Assembly (NCBI GenBank): GCA_964019155.1
Contig: OZ025240.1
Span: forward strand, 44,230,746 to 44,294,745
Length of the DNA stretch: 64,000 bases
Source: Osedax fenrisi
Taxonomy: Eukaryota; Annelida; Polychaeta; Sabellida; Siboglinidae
Reading direction: 5' to 3'
In this document: piece by piece, positions 1-22,807 of the stretch
How the letters are laid out: the number at the start of each line of letters is the position of its first letter
Position numbering within the stretch: the first letter of the stretch is position 1
Program-made: the position numbers and the translations under genes
Notes under the pieces: model-generated
What the model saw: only the letters and a program-made list of their open reading frames with translations
The model's database searches: none
What the model was told of the DNA's origin: nothing

Positions 1-360
1 ACATAATATTTTATAATTAAGTTTATACTCTTATGTAATATTTTAATAATAATTATTGTCAATATTATATTATATTGAATATATATTAAATCGATACTTT
101 CAACTAAAACTAATTGTAGTTATATATATAAAAGGTATATATCATTATTATGTTAACATATCGATCAATTTATCTTAGATAAACGTTATCTAGTAGTTAT
201 ATATTTAATAATAATATTATCATAATTATTATGATAATAATTATCATAATCATAATTATTATGTAAAGGGACAACATTATGATAATGTTTATCATAATGA
301 TTATGTTGAACATTGTGATGATTATCATAATCATTATGATAATGATTATGTTCAACATAG

Positions 361-757
361 GGATCAACCGAACTATTGGTCCACCGGTCAATTTCACGGT
401 TATTATTATAATAATAATTATTATAATATAATCATTATAATAATTATAATGAATATATGGCCTCAATACGGTCATTTATACGGTCAGAACTATTGGTCCA
501 CCGGTCAATTCGATTTTTATAAAAAGAATGACCGTAGTATATATTTTTAACATAATGTTATCAGCTAATATAAGTTATATTATATTTAATATAATACTCT
601 AACTATAATACTTATATTGAATATAATATTCTAATATAACTAAACTATTATTTTTATAATTTCACTATATTATTATATTATAGAAATCGAATTGACAGTA
701 GGACCAATAGTTCTGACCGTAGAATTTACCGATGGACCAATAGATCGGTTGATCTCA
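361..757. mobile_element. Nested inverted-repeat (foldback) element
   Basis: A ~30-bp motif centred on AACTATTGGTCCACCGGTCA occurs at 361-394 and 481-513. It recurs inverted at 687-720 and 724-753. The outer pair and inner pair nest, so the whole segment can fold back. The spacer is A+T-rich and no coding sequence is present. This looks like a MITE or foldback element; no target-site duplication could be defined. Confidence 0.6.
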
Positions 758-891
758 ACATAGTATAATTATTATAATAATAATTATTATAAAATAATAC
801 TTATAATAATAGTATTATTATAATAATTATACTATAATATTTAATATTATCTCTCCGCCATTATAATATAAGATCCTTATATTATATAAAT

Positions 892-957
892 GGGCGGCCT
901 TCTTCGAGATTCACGATTATAAAATAATTAAGCTGATTATTATTATTAGAATTTCAG
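892..957. repeat. GGCGGCC dispersed repeat, copy 1
   Basis: GGGCGGCCTTCTTCGAGATT is followed 30 bp later by ATTATTATTATTAGAATTTC. The same two blocks occur at 3460-3504, 17131-17176 (inverted) and 17361-17406. The GC-rich core stands out sharply from the A+T background. Confidence 0.5.
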
Positions 958-1374
958 GATTAAAGATTAGCGGTACTTTAAGTATGACTTATATTAAATA
1001 TAATATTTAATAAAGACTATATTATATAGTATATTATATACTTTATATATGATATAATATATAATATATATTGTATATAATATATATGTCACTCAAATAC
1101 ATCTATTACACATTGTGTAACTTAGGTATACATGGTCTAAAGCTTCGAGACCTGCCCGTAAAATTGTTAAAATAATATTCGAATTAGTGATTTTACAATA
1201 GCGTATGATTGGCTATTATAATTAATGTATTTCTATGTATATAGTCATACATGCAATGGCCTATCATTAATATATATATATGTGTATGTTTGGTAATTAA
1301 TATTTTGAGTTTTAGTTATTTTCACTTTTTGGTTTGGTTGGGTTTAGTTTTGATATTTCCAGGTTTTTTTAGGT

Positions 1375-1393
1375 GCATTACATCCTGAGTGAG

Positions 1394-1400
<7 letters not shown>
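1375..1400 (-). repeat. Dispersed repeat terminus, copy 1
   Basis: ATTACATCCTGAGTGAGCCT is the reverse complement of the sequence at 16063-16104 (TATAGGCTCACTTTGGGATG). Further copies are at 1765-1790 (same orientation) and 17271-17312 (opposite). They are probably ends of one repeat family. Confidence 0.5.
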
Positions 1401-1424
<24 letters not shown>

Positions 1425-1764
1425 GTTACTGATAAACTGTTGTTTGTATGATAGTCTATGTATAGACATACTCTAATTATGATGGCCAATATTACAATAT
1501 TGTAAAATCACTATTTAGAATAAAATATTTTGCGGCGTTCAAATCGCAAATCTTTTACAGATAATCCGTAACTTATATACTACTAGTAGTCTACTACATA
1601 ATTAAAAATATTCGAATCACATTAAATCAGGCACAAAATATGTGTTTTATATACATTGAATATAATATACAATATTTAAAATATATATATATATATTTGC
1701 GGATTGATATTTTGGTGTTGTTTGATGTCTTTGGTTTTGATTTATTATTTTATTTTCCTAATTG

Positions 1765-1790
1765 AATTATATCCTGAAGTGTGCCTATAA
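1765..1790 (-). repeat. Dispersed repeat terminus, copy 2
   Basis: ATTATATCCTGAAGTGTGCC matches the terminus at 1375-1400 with a few changes. It lies ~390 bp downstream in the same orientation. Confidence 0.45.
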
Positions 1791-3305
1791 AGTATTGTAC
1801 TTAGTACACAATTTTTTGTTATTTAATTAAATATTCCTAGTTTATTGCGTAACCAACATATTCTGACAGAGTGACACTCAGTAAGTTACTGAGTCAGTAA
1901 TGGTCAGTGTTACTAACAGTCACTGTTACTTACGGTCACTGTTATTTACGGTATTACTCTGTAACCCCTAAGTATGAGTTGTTTCCAGATATAATCCATT
2001 TAACTATTACCAAATTTATCGATAATATTCGTATATTAAGGGGATACCACAATTCTAAAATTTAACATGTGAAGATACAAATTTAATGCATGTATTCAAA
2101 ATGAAGTAGCAGCCTGAATTTTTGAAATAATTACAATATTTTTTTACAATTATTAAAAGTGTATATATCTAGAACTGTATTTTGAGATACGTCAAAATTA
2201 TACAATATACGATATTTAATGTGATTATAGCAATATATATATATACTACTGCTAAAACAAAAGAAATTGAAAAATTATCTTAATAATTTAAGTTTTTACT
2301 TCATTTACAAGATACCAATTTGTTAAAAATAATTATTCTGAGTAAATGCTGTCTAAAGTTTTTGTTTAGTAAAATTATATTGTAGGTTTATTTACAATTT
2401 TTATTACATTATATATTGTATATATATACTAATTATATATAAAATGTATATTATACATATATATATAAACTATATTATATATTTATAAAATAATACATAA
2501 ATACACATGAAATAATATATAATTATATACACAAATTGACAAATATGAAAATATAGTTTATTACAGTTGTTATTACATTATTTATTGTATATATATATAC
2601 TAATTATATATAAAATGCATATTATACAATGTATAATATGCATAATTCATTATACCTTCAAGAACTTCTAACTTAGTATTATATTATTTATGTATTATTT
2701 CATAATGTATATTTATGATAAATTTATGTATTATGAAATAATACGTAAATAATATAGTGATATGTTAGAAGGTATTGAAAGTATAATGAGTTATGAAATT
2801 TATTTCAAATTAAATCTAGGTCACCTGACAAAATTAATCCATTAGTCAAAATAAACTAATTGTTCAACTTTCTTAAAATGGAAAATAAATTGTAATAAGT
2901 TGTCTCAATGTTACTAATACATCGTAGAATTACTTAACTATTACTGGTTATTTTCAAACAACATATATCCCTCATCGAAATACTGATCCATAAGTTAATA
3001 ACCGATTATGAGTAATATTCTCGATAACAAAAGCAATGCTATATTATTTGTGTTGATATATCGACTCTCTAAATCTTCAGGACACTTCATCTCACCTTTA
3101 CCACGTCAGATCTGTATTAATAGTCAAGTACATATCTTCACATGATTTTGTTCTGCTAAATGTTAACTATGAGTACTTCATAGTATGCGGATACAATAAA
3201 ATACATAGACGTGTACTTATACATACGCGGTACGAATATCATTGTGAATATATCGTGTGAATATAAACACTTAATAATATAGTATACGTATATATATACA
3301 TACAA

Positions 3306-3308
<3 letters not shown>

Positions 3309-3366
<58 letters not shown>
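3309..3366. repeat. (TA)n run
   Basis: 58 bp of uninterrupted TA dinucleotides in intergenic DNA. Confidence 0.95.
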
Positions 3367-3370
<4 letters not shown>

Positions 3371-3459
3371 TGTGTTACTCAGTCAACATATTTTAAAGTG
3401 AACAGTAGTGCGTAACAGATGTTTTGAGTGACAGTTATAAGTACCGTCCATATTGATCT

Positions 3460-3504
3460 CTGAAATTCTAGTAATAATAATCGGCGGCCTTATTAGAGAT
3501 AATA
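3460..3504. repeat. GGCGGCC dispersed repeat, copy 2
   Basis: CTGAAATTCTAGTAATAATC runs into GGCGGCCTTATTAGAGATAA. It has the same two-block structure as 17361-17406. Confidence 0.5.
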
Positions 3505-3739
3505 CCTTATAAATGGATGTAGTTCATGATGAACCATTGATAGAGAATGGGGTTACCAACAATTGAGGCGGGCGCCAACCGCATGACTCGTAGACAGCTA
3601 TAAATAGATTATATTTATATATTCACGCATCAATACATACACTATATGAATCATAAACTGTATGATATAATCATTGTATCATCGATACATCTATTGATAA
3701 AGTACGATTACTAATTAGACTAAATACATATGTGTATAA

Positions 3740-3789
<50 letters not shown>

Positions 3790-5103
3790 TGTCTATATAT
3801 ATATGGTATACACCAATATATATTATATTGTATATTTGATCACTAATGCCATTTTGTGAATTTATCTATAAAAGTGCCATTTGTGTATCTATCTTATACA
3901 TGCATTACGTGCGTCAATTGCCATCCACCTTCTTTATATCATTGCATCCGATTGACTTTAATTCAAATAGTAATTAAATTTAAACATACAAATAGTTAAC
4001 TTAATCAAGCGAATATAACACACGATTCTGTATTTACATACTGATTATGTATACTAGCTTAATATATAACACTAGTATGCAGGTATTCAAATAGATTATA
4101 AATGTTATAATGTATGTATTCATTATAATAAACTACTATATTATAACATTATTATGATAATACCAGATCATAGAAGTATGACTCCATTTATACATGTAAT
4201 TTCACTATATATGTGAGATTATACACACTTATGAGATCTAGACATTGGTTATATTTACCTTAATTCATTTCCTTGTAATATTCAACTACTAATTTATATT
4301 GTTATTGTCATAAAAAAGTATTACAAATAAATATGATAACTGTATATTATGGTAGCATAGTGTTCTGTTTAACAAATGTAAACAACTGTACTTATTTACA
4401 GATGAATTTCTCAATATCAGGTATTTATCATCATCATCATTTGAGTGGTTTTAGATATACTTTCTTATGTTAATATTGTTTTCATTGTGTTATATTACAT
4501 GATTAACGTATCTGTTTTATATCATTTATTTATATGGTATAAGTTTTATGTTTTTATTTACTAAGTATATATAGGTTATAATATTGAAATAATATTTTTA
4601 TGATTTTCATAAATATATATTCCTATTTAACTACCGACGTTAATTCTCAAACATCATCCGTAATAGTTACGTTAAACTTATAATATATTATTTGAAAACA
4701 AATTCTCTTTAATTATTAATCAATGTATATAATGTTATGGGTAGTTTACATATTTTGTATACAACTTAAGTTTATATATCAGATACTGAGAAATGCATCA
4801 ACTATTCCTGTATTAGAATATCATATACTTTTGCTTTATTTGATATCCTAAAACTTATTTAATACCTAATGAACGGATACTAATTTTAGTTATAAACCCG
4901 GCATGATTTCTCTGATACTATTTTTCATATATTTCTTCAAATTAGACGTTTACATTTCACCAGTTATAATTATTTTTCATTAAAACAATTTTATAGCATG
5001 GAATCTATTCAGAATAACATAACAATCTCATATTTATTAATAATTATATTGATACATCGTAATTCATTATCTTTTAATTAGTTGTGATTTCTTATGGATA
5101 TAG

Positions 5104-5144
<41 letters not shown>

Positions 5145-5355
5145 TTATATAAATAAATAACTTGTTATCTGTATTAGTTGTAATCTATTAGTTACTTTAT
5201 GTTCACTTGATATAATGATTTCTTGGATGCACTCACCTCTAATGTGTATTCACTCATCACACACACACACACACGCATGCGTGGTTTAATGCCTGAATAC
5301 ACCCCCTCCCCCCGACCTTACAGCTATCATAGTGACGCGAAGGTCGTTGTTGTTG

Positions 5356-14191
<8,836 letters not shown>

Positions 14192-15619
14192 GTTTAATAA
14201 ACACTAGGAAATCTAAAAATAGAGTCAATACAGCAATCGTGTATTATCATTATTATTATTATAAATCGTTTATCATTATATACATATTTACACTTTATTA
14301 TTATACATATTATATATCCTTAATTATTCCAATTTCAAATAAAATAATGTACAACATATTTATCTAATATTTGATATAATTAATTTATCAATAATAATTA
14401 TATTATAATATTTATTTAATTATAATAGCTATAATAATTTATATAATTCTCTTATAAATATTATTTAACATTATAGGTGTTATATAATGTAATCTATATT
14501 TAATTATATAAAGGTTGTGATATATTCATTTCATTTAACAGATATTAACAATTATATTAATATATATATATAATGATTTTTTGAATAAATATGAAACTAA
14601 TTTGTTAATGATATATATTATAAATTCATAGGGATGATCATACACATAAATAATGTATATAATTAGTATAAAACAATATTTAGATCAAATCTAATAATTA
14701 AACTTGTTAAGTTAACCTAATAAGTTGTCCAAAGATATATTTATATTGGTTTCGGAAAATGAATATAATATCGGTTGTATATTTCAAAATGAATTCGTAA
14801 TTAAATAAAATGTATTCTAATCTTAAATATAATAATTACAACCTGAATATATATATATATATATATATATATTAATTACGGTTTGACTATGTCAACTACC
14901 TTTGTATTGTTTATAATTAAGTGATGTATTGTATATATTTGTTATTCTATTTTAATGTTAAATGTAGGATCAATACTGAAATAGATTATTTTTTTTGGGC
15001 ATTATTTTCTTGAATTCGTATAAATTGAATAGTAAATATGAATTATGTATTTCTTATAATTATAGTATGAATAATCTTATAGTTAAATAAAGAAATTATT
15101 TATTTTATCAAATAAATTGTGGATAGTTATAAATGTAAAGACGAGATGTTACTTTATAATATATATATATAATATTTACATTGTACAATTCTAATTTATA
15201 ATTGATTTGTAATATAATTTAATTTATATATTTCATTTTGGTTTAAGATATTATATTATACTAATTGTGATTCCCTTCCAAGTCGTAATAACTCTAAATT
15301 AATCGTTTCCTTTTAAAAATAACATTTACTCTACATCCCATAGTCTATAACTGTATTACTTTTCTCTCACTATACTTATAGTATTATCTATATCTATAAA
15401 AACAACCACTATCAGACAGATGTATAAAATATGATAGAGATACATAAATATAGATCTACATTCTCTATTTCAATTTACATTTAATACATGTGTATGGTAA
15501 ATATATTTATGGTAAAATAAAATACATAATTTTTCTTAATTATTTAAAATAATAACCATATATCAGATCAATAGTATAGTATACATCTTTTAGGATATAT
15601 CACCAGTACTATCTATTAA

Positions 15620-15834
15620 GTGGGTATCCCACTATTATTATTTCCGGAAATAAGTTGAAATGGTTGCTAGAAAGTAATTTTCTAGCAAGTTAATTACAAT
15701 TGTAAAGGTATATCCCCTTACTTATCGACAACTTGCAGGAAATATGGTAACTTTAAAGGGAGTATCCCACTACAACATGCTAGAAAATTAATTTCTAGAA
15801 AACATATCCGGAAATACTCGTAGTGGGATACCCT
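15620..15834. mobile_element. ~215-bp foldback MITE
   Basis: The left end GTGGGTATCCCACTATTATT with TTTCCGGAAAT mirrors the right end, where CATATCCGGAAATACTCG is followed by TAGTGGGATACCCTC. Two internal palindromes lie between them (GCTAGAAAGTAATTTTCTAGC and GCTAGAAAATTAATTTCTAG minus flanks). No coding capacity is visible. The structure is that of a non-autonomous inverted-repeat element. Confidence 0.7.
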
Positions 15835-16062
15835 CTTTACATACATTGTTTTCGCTCAATCCTTATATTGAATATATATCACAATTAATGATATTATAAA
15901 TGAAAATGAAGCAGATACGTAACTACTAAATGTACAGTATATATATATATATATTAAAGTAAACTAAATGTTAATTTAAAATGACTAAATGAAAATGTTA
16001 ATAAAAAATAATCCGTCTGACGTGTTGCTAATGTAAATAAGAGCGAAAAAGGACGAGGGAGA

Positions 16063-16104
16063 TTTATAGGCTCACTTTGGGATGTAATGTAGCAGAATAA
16101 AACT
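16063..16104 (+). repeat. Dispersed repeat terminus, copy 3
   Basis: TATAGGCTCACTTTGGGATG followed by TAATGTAGCAGAATAAAAC. It is the inverted counterpart of 1375-1400. Confidence 0.5.
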
Positions 16105-17130
16105 AAACCATCACATATCAATAATATATATATATATATATATGTGTGTGTACATTCTCAAACCGTTCGTTATGATCGGACACCGTATATTATATAAACA
16201 GTGTCCCAACTAATATATCAAAAATAGTGAATATTTAAAATGGATCAAGTTAACAAGTCGTCGATCGATTTCAATTTATTATTCGATATCCTTCATATAA
16301 TTTATAAATTGTATAATATAAAGATAATCATTATGATAATATAGAACCAAGTGACTTCGAAATCACTTTGAACATATTTAAATTCGATTTTGAGGATTTA
16401 AATATTATGAAATGATTATATTTTGAATAATAGGTGGTGTTACTATATTTGAAATTACTATAAGATAATGACTATTGTTTATATTACTAGTCATGTGACA
16501 TTTATTTAAACATCTAATAAATTTCCGTTTACCTATGAAAGGTGTTCAAATAAGATGTATTTATTCATCTATCTTTAAATAATATTATTTAATTATTTAT
16601 TTAATCATTTTCGGATAATCATGATATACGCTAAATACTATATATATTTATTTATTACTGGTTTGTATATAACATTAATAATTCGTTATTTATATATACG
16701 ATTTACCTGGTTTCACCGGTAATTAATTTTAAATATATTTTATTTGAAAAAAAATTAATTTAAATGTTGATCTTATCCTATAACTAATTATATATATTTA
16801 TATATAATATAATTTATAATTTATATATATATATATATATATGAAGTGATATATTTATGTAATACATTAATGGTTAATAGTTATCTAATCTTTTATGTGT
16901 ATTTTTTAATTTATTTAAATAAATAATAATTATTAATATTTTATTAATTTAATTAACTTAATAAATAATTATTTTTAAAATATATTAAAAATAATAATTA
17001 TTTGTAATTATATTATTATAATAATAACATACAACATAGTTACTATGATAGTATTCATATATAGTATATGATATAGTATTTTCATAATTATGTAACTGTA
17101 GTTACACATTTATAAATTGGTATACAATAT

Positions 17131-17406
17131 GAAATTTCTGAAAGAAGGCCGCCGATTATTATTATAAGAATTTCAGAATTCTTCAGATACTTATATATGC
17201 ACTACTTCATAATTTAAAATAATTTGACCTAGTTAAACATTATACTATATTTGATAGTAACACAATATTGTATAGGCTTACTTGGGGATATAATGTAGCT
17301 AAAAAAATAAAACAAATAAAACCTTGCAAAGAAATGAAACCATCCCTAAATAAAAATGTAACTCTGAAATTCTAATAATAATTGGCGGCCTTCTTCGAGA
17401 TTCTCG
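17131..17406. mobile_element. Inverted pair of GGCGGCC repeats enclosing a dispersed-repeat end
   Basis: Block 17131-17176 (AAAGAAGGCCGCCGATTATT then ATAAGAATTTCAG) is the inverse of 17361-17406 (CTGAAATTC then AATTGGCGGCCTTCTTCGAG). The pair could be the termini of a ~276-bp element. Copy 4 of the TATAGGCT-type terminus (17271-17312) lies inside, so nesting of two families is also possible. Confidence 0.45.
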
Positions 17407-17572
17407 TACATTATATTATATTATATTAATATTTATAGTTTTTGTATTGAGTTTAATGTTTACATGATCATTATAATAATGGATTTACACTATGTATATT
17501 ATAATATAATAATAAAATATATCTATTAGATTATACCATCATATTCGTTAAATACAACATATACATATACTC

Positions 17573-17576
<4 letters not shown>

Positions 17577-17653
<77 letters not shown>
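17577..17653. repeat. (TA)n run
   Basis: About 77 bp of TA repeats in intergenic DNA. Confidence 0.95.
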
Positions 17654-17661
<8 letters not shown>

Positions 17662-19589
17662 GTTATATATTCAATAGGTAGTAATTTTCAATCATTAATT
17701 GATCTACAATAATTTTTCTATTTCAACATATATTATATTCATCTTATATTAATTGAATATATCATTATTAATCATATGTTTAGTTGTATAGGAATATAGG
17801 TCGGATATTTAAAATAAAGTTACTCAATTAAATGCATAATATAATACACATATAAAGTAATACACCCATTATTAGTAATACTGTATTAATTAATCTTTAA
17901 GTTCATATATTTTATAATTTCATTACCTAAATATCACAAAATATCCTATTATAAAAACGTATATTCTGAAGCTAAATGATGAATAAATGGTAAATAATTA
18001 TACATATTTGGTCTATTGATATTCGTTATATATATAATTTATGATAGGTAGTTTTATTTATTTACAGGACAATATTATTTTTAAATATGTAAAATTTGCA
18101 TCTATATATTATTTAAATCTAAGTTACTTAGACTAAGTATATATAATCTATTTATGATCTTATTTCTGTGTATCAACAATTCATTACATATAAGATAATA
18201 CATACTAAAATATAAGTTAGATAGTAGGTAACAACCAGTGGTTACTACCAGTAGTATCAACACACATATTGTGTTCCACATATTTACTATTTCACATTAT
18301 GATCATTATATATAATATCAAACATCAATGGTAATTATTTATTATCTTTACTATATATTAATGTATATAATTAAGCCATCTATCTCTATATCCAGGTATT
18401 TGTTAATGTTATAATATATTATGTAATCTTTCAACTTAATCTGCACTCAATGTACTTAAATTGTAATAGTATTTAATACATATACAAACAAACATACACA
18501 TACATCCACACACATATACACACAACAATATATATATATATATAATATACACACTATATTTATGCATTATATTCTTTTTACAAATTTAATGAAATTACAG
18601 GATATATTTTGTAGAAGAATGTATATAAATTAAATGAAAAGAAGTAATATTGAAGTAAATTAACTACTCTATTCAAGTTTTACTAATTAGTCATTACTAG
18701 TTACTATAATATATCATTATTTTAATATATTAATAAGTCATAAATATATTTATATAAGAGTTTATTCTTAACATACGGTAAATGTAATAATGTATTACTA
18801 ATATTAATAATAATATACCCTTATATTAATATATTAATTTAGTATTACAAAATTTCAAATAAGTATTTTTATGTATATCAATATTTATAATTATCTTCTT
18901 AAACTTACTTGTTCATATTGTTCAGATTATTAAACAAATGAGGTATCAATGATGTTAATAGATGTAATGTATTGAGTGTAAATATGATTTAATTTAAGCA
19001 TACTAATATACACCCACATATATATATATATTCTATATACATTTAATATACATTTATAACTATTTTACTTGGGTTAAAAATATATTAATATAATAATGTG
19101 GTAGACTATACAGTATATCCACATACATTTTATGCTAGTAAAGGTAACTAAATAGAGTTATTCTTCATACTAATACTAACAAGTGTACATGAAATGTATA
19201 GAAATTAAATTATTTTAATTATGTACAATGATTATTTATGTTTGCCCATTAAAATCATGCTATAATATACATATATTAGTTAAATAACATTCTTTCAATA
19301 TTCTATTAGTAGTATCTTTAGTAGAATCATCAGTAGTAGTATCAACAGTAGTAGTAGTCGTAGTAGTAGTAGTGGTAGTGGTAGTGGTAGTGGTAGTAGT
19401 ATATTAATGAGTTAACCATCATGTGATCATAGGATAATCTATTATCATCACTATTAGTGTTATGTAATTGATTACTTTACACTAAACATGGTGTTCATAT
19501 ATTAACCTTTCATGTACACACACACATACATGTACAATTGTACATCATACAGACCCACATACCCACCCACATCCATACACACACACATA

Positions 19590-19631
<42 letters not shown>

Positions 19632-19857
19632 TCAGTGATTACATAACTATGTGTAGATGAGGTGTGTCTAGTATTTCAATTTACAAACCCTATGAATGAA
19701 TTCATTCATGGATAGCAGTTGTTCAATACAGTTGATGTGGGTGTGATGTGTAGCAGGGAGGGGCCTGTATACCTAACACCACAGTTGTACACATTAACTA
19801 TGTATCATATACATTCATTGTACATATAGTACATTCATTTATTAAATATCATATATT

Positions 19858-19911
<54 letters not shown>

Positions 19912-20759
19912 ATTTGTAATATTCTAGCTAACCTAGATTAGGAAATACTTTCTTATATACTCTAGTAGGGAAGTATACTGTTCCATTATGTATGTGTGTA
20001 ATAGATGCATAATGTATTAATGTGTTTTATTGAAGCAGGTGGTTTATGTGTAATGCCATACACATACATACATACATACATACACACATGTACACATATC
20101 TCCTATCCATAGCTTAATATAAAGTATACAGTGAATATAATGTATTATTTGCTTAATTTCCTTACATATTATTTATAGAGATTATCAGGTTATATTTACC
20201 TATACAAATAATAAGCATTATATAATTAGTATATTACCTAGGTAAAGTAGCTAGGATAAATGCATACTTTAATATAAATCAATGCAAATATGCATAAACG
20301 TATACATGCACCCACAAATGCATATGAATAGTGATATTGGATATCTAATAATATTGCTATTACTACTACCATATGCTAATTATAATATTTTCCAATACTA
20401 TAGTATTTATACTAGCACATATACGTATGCATATATATACGCATTATATACACACTAAATATACAATATGTATAGATATATAATAGTTAATAAATATCTA
20501 TATCGGTACAGTGTATTAATATTCATTTGTATAAACTATTACTAATATATATTATAATTAAATATAATTATATTTAATATAAATTAGTGTATATTATTTT
20601 TTATATAAATTATATAAACTATAGTATACAGTTTATACTATAAACCATTATTTATAAATATATTTATAATATTTATAGGTTATATAATATTTACTTTTTT
20701 AGATATGTTATTCTATACATTTCTTTCACTGTGTATTATAAATAGCTGCTATATATCTT

Positions 20760-21260
20760 TCTTCATACGAGCTTATTGGTATGTCTGCTATAATCTAGCG
20801 ACAGAATGCGATCTGTCAATCAATTAACCGAGCTATATGTATATTACCCGTCATGGCCCGCCCCCTATAGCTTTACAGGCCTGGCGTTACACTAGTACCA
20901 TACCCCTAACTTAGCACCATGGGGCGCCCCCACAGTAACCACGACAACATTATTTATCGGGCCATAGTTCACCATTAACTAATTGACATAACGATGTCAT
21001 ATCGACATCATTCTACGACACATAATGTCATACCGTCACGCACGCACGAAGACAATGAGATAGATAGATAGAGCTATCTCGACTAGGGTGGTAAGGGGTG
21101 TGAACATCGACTGGGGGTGGGTTGCGCATCACTATCAACACGTGGTCACCTCACTATAGCGTAACCCCGTTATAAGAAAACCCTCGTTCACCAGCGTCTC
21201 ATCATCACGCGCCCCTCACGCACCCCACCGTATCGTTGATTGTATCGTTGTATCCAGTTC
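20760..21260. promoter_or_regulatory. GC-rich, CpG-containing patch, possible promoter
   Basis: This stretch is markedly GC-richer than its surroundings, with several CpGs (GGGGCGCCCCC, CACGCACGCACG, ACGCGCCCCTCACG), and carries no long reading frame. In this window GC-rich DNA otherwise marks coding exons or the putative start region near 62.4-62.8 kb. It may be the promoter or leader exon of a downstream gene (perhaps CRB) or of a divergent gene. No core promoter element could be fixed. Confidence 0.35.
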
Positions 21261-21583
21261 TAGTAGTGTTACTATATACGGGTGTTGTTATGCGTGAACA
21301 CACACGTATACTACATCGATGTTATCGTGTGTATAACGACATTCCTCTTAATTAACAATACATTGTTTACATTAAGCATCATCATCATGCATGATAACCT
21401 CTTAAAGCGTTACTACTATATTCATGTTGTTCTTATGCACATAATATGTATTCTTTTACATATATTATATTATATATTACTTTAGTATCATACATTGCAC
21501 AATAATATACAAATATACCTGATTAGTGATTAGGAGGTATACCTAGAATATGTTTAGATATAAAGAAATAACTTTAGCAATAT

Positions 21584-21636
21584 AACTTTCTTTATATCGA
21601 TGATACATATACGCGCAAATCGATATAAAGAAAGTT
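21584..21636. repeat. Perfect 18-bp inverted repeat
   Basis: AACTTTCTTTATATCGAT (21584-21601) and its exact complement ATCGATATAAAGAAAGTT (21619-21636) flank a 17-nt spacer containing ACGCGC. This is a strong hairpin just upstream of candidate exons. Confidence 0.8.
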
Positions 21637-21686
21637 TTTATAAAGTTACTTTATAAAGTATACACACCTGCTGTGTTATTGCTTAC

Positions 21687-21736
21687 CTCGGATGCTGCAT
21701 ACCTTCGCTGACATGCGCGACACTGCAGCCTGTAGT
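21687..21736 (-). CDS. Candidate minus-strand exon with a CxxC motif
   Basis: On the minus strand a pyrimidine-rich acceptor (CTCCCCCGTGTACACCCTGTAG) precedes a 50-nt segment encoding YRLQCRACQRRYAASE. It ends at a canonical donor, GAG|GTAAGC. The Cys-x2-Cys pair with basic residues looks like part of a zinc-binding module. No partner exons were found and I do not recognise the protein. A competing plus-strand reading is listed next to it. Confidence 0.25.
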
Positions 21737-21742
21737 CTACAG

Positions 21743-21827
21743 GGTGTACACGGGGGAGATGTGAGCTTGTCAGACGGGGGGCAATGGAAGGATGGGGTAC
21801 CTCACATGAGTGGGGATGGGGTGAATG
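21743..21827 (+). CDS. Candidate plus-strand exon
   Basis: The segment lies between TCTACAG and donor GTATGT and encodes GVHGGDVSLSDGGQW then KDGVPHMSGDGVN, with one base left over. A possible continuation is 22215-22252 (after ATTACAG), which would read V-VNKTSSNSSVG. It is GC-rich relative to its flanks, but no domain is recognised. It could be an upstream exon of CRB, part of another gene, or noncoding. Confidence 0.22.
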
Positions 21828-22592
21828 GTATGTGTGTCGGTGTACATTCAAATATGTATTGCACACCTAACATATGTGTATGATGTTTGTATGGCATACT
21901 ACATATATGTGTGTATGACAAATGTACAACATATTACACTATGTAGAATCCATATAACAGTAAACATGTTAACATGATAGATTAATTATAATATATTATA
22001 TATTAATATGACAGAGAGAGAGTAGGTACATGTAACAATACAAATACGGTCTACAATTAAATCACGTGATATAGAAACGTACACCCAATATGTATTGTTT
22101 AAACATAATCAACACCTGCCGCATTTGCATGCACACATACTACGATATCAATTTCTATTTATAGAATTATCTTTAGGGATACCTGATTTGATTGTTATTA
22201 TTATTGAATTACAGTGGTAAACAAAACCTCTTCCAATAGTTCAGTGGGTGTAATAACTGATTAAATCTGCCACTACTATAACTATAGTTGGCTATATTAC
22301 TTATATACATGCATGTGTATATGTGTGCGTTCGTGTGCATGTGTTCGTTTGTGTTTATTCCCTGTTCATAGTATCCTACCAAAATATGTGTAGGTAGATA
22401 TAAGAAAATAAGTTTAATATATTTAGATATTAATTAATAATACTACAATACCTCAAATATACACATACACACACCACTCTGTATTACATTAGTTAGGTCA
22501 CATATATATAACAATAGAGAGAATACACATGTATCAACTTAACAACCAATTAAAGTATTGATAGGTGTGTTCAATGTGATAGGTGTGTGTTT

Positions 22593-22599
<7 letters not shown>

Positions 22600-22638
<39 letters not shown>
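22600..22638 (+). repeat. (GT)n microsatellite
   Basis: About 19 GT units. Similar runs are at 28764-28796 and 29169-29226. Confidence 0.95.
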
Positions 22639-22639
<1 letters not shown>

Positions 22640-22807
22640 CGATCATGCCTAGTACACTGGGTGATTACATGTACATTAGTATTATACATGTACATCTGAT
22701 GTCGCTATTCAATGATATTGCACTTGATATGATATACCAAGTGAGAAGTTTGTGTTAGTAATACCAACACCCCTGGTCTTTTGTATTACTATACATTGTA
22801 TACTGTA

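Larger units (their letters stand above)
1..5355. other. A+T-rich intergenic DNA left of ECH1
   Basis: No coding exon is seen on either strand. The stretch holds the nested inverted repeat at 361-757, dispersed-repeat ends near 892, 1375, 1765 and 3460, a (TA)n run at 3309-3366, an (AC)n/(TA)n block at 3740-3789 and short (TA)n at 5107-5137. Any ECH1 promoter would lie in the last few hundred bases, but I see no clear core element. Confidence 0.6.
14192..20759. other. A+T-rich intergenic DNA right of ECH1
   Basis: No coding exon is seen on either strand. It contains the foldback element at 15620-15834, dispersed-repeat ends near 16063 and 17271, the GGCGGCC pair at 17131/17361, a (TA)n run at 17577-17653, a short degenerate AGT/GGT tract near 19315-19400, an (AC)n run near 19600 and a (TA)n-rich block near 19857-19907. 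Confidence 0.6.

Noticed and set aside
197..475. Ile-rich 92-aa minus-strand frame
   Set aside because: Arises from ATAATTATTATAAT-type repeats; not protein-like.
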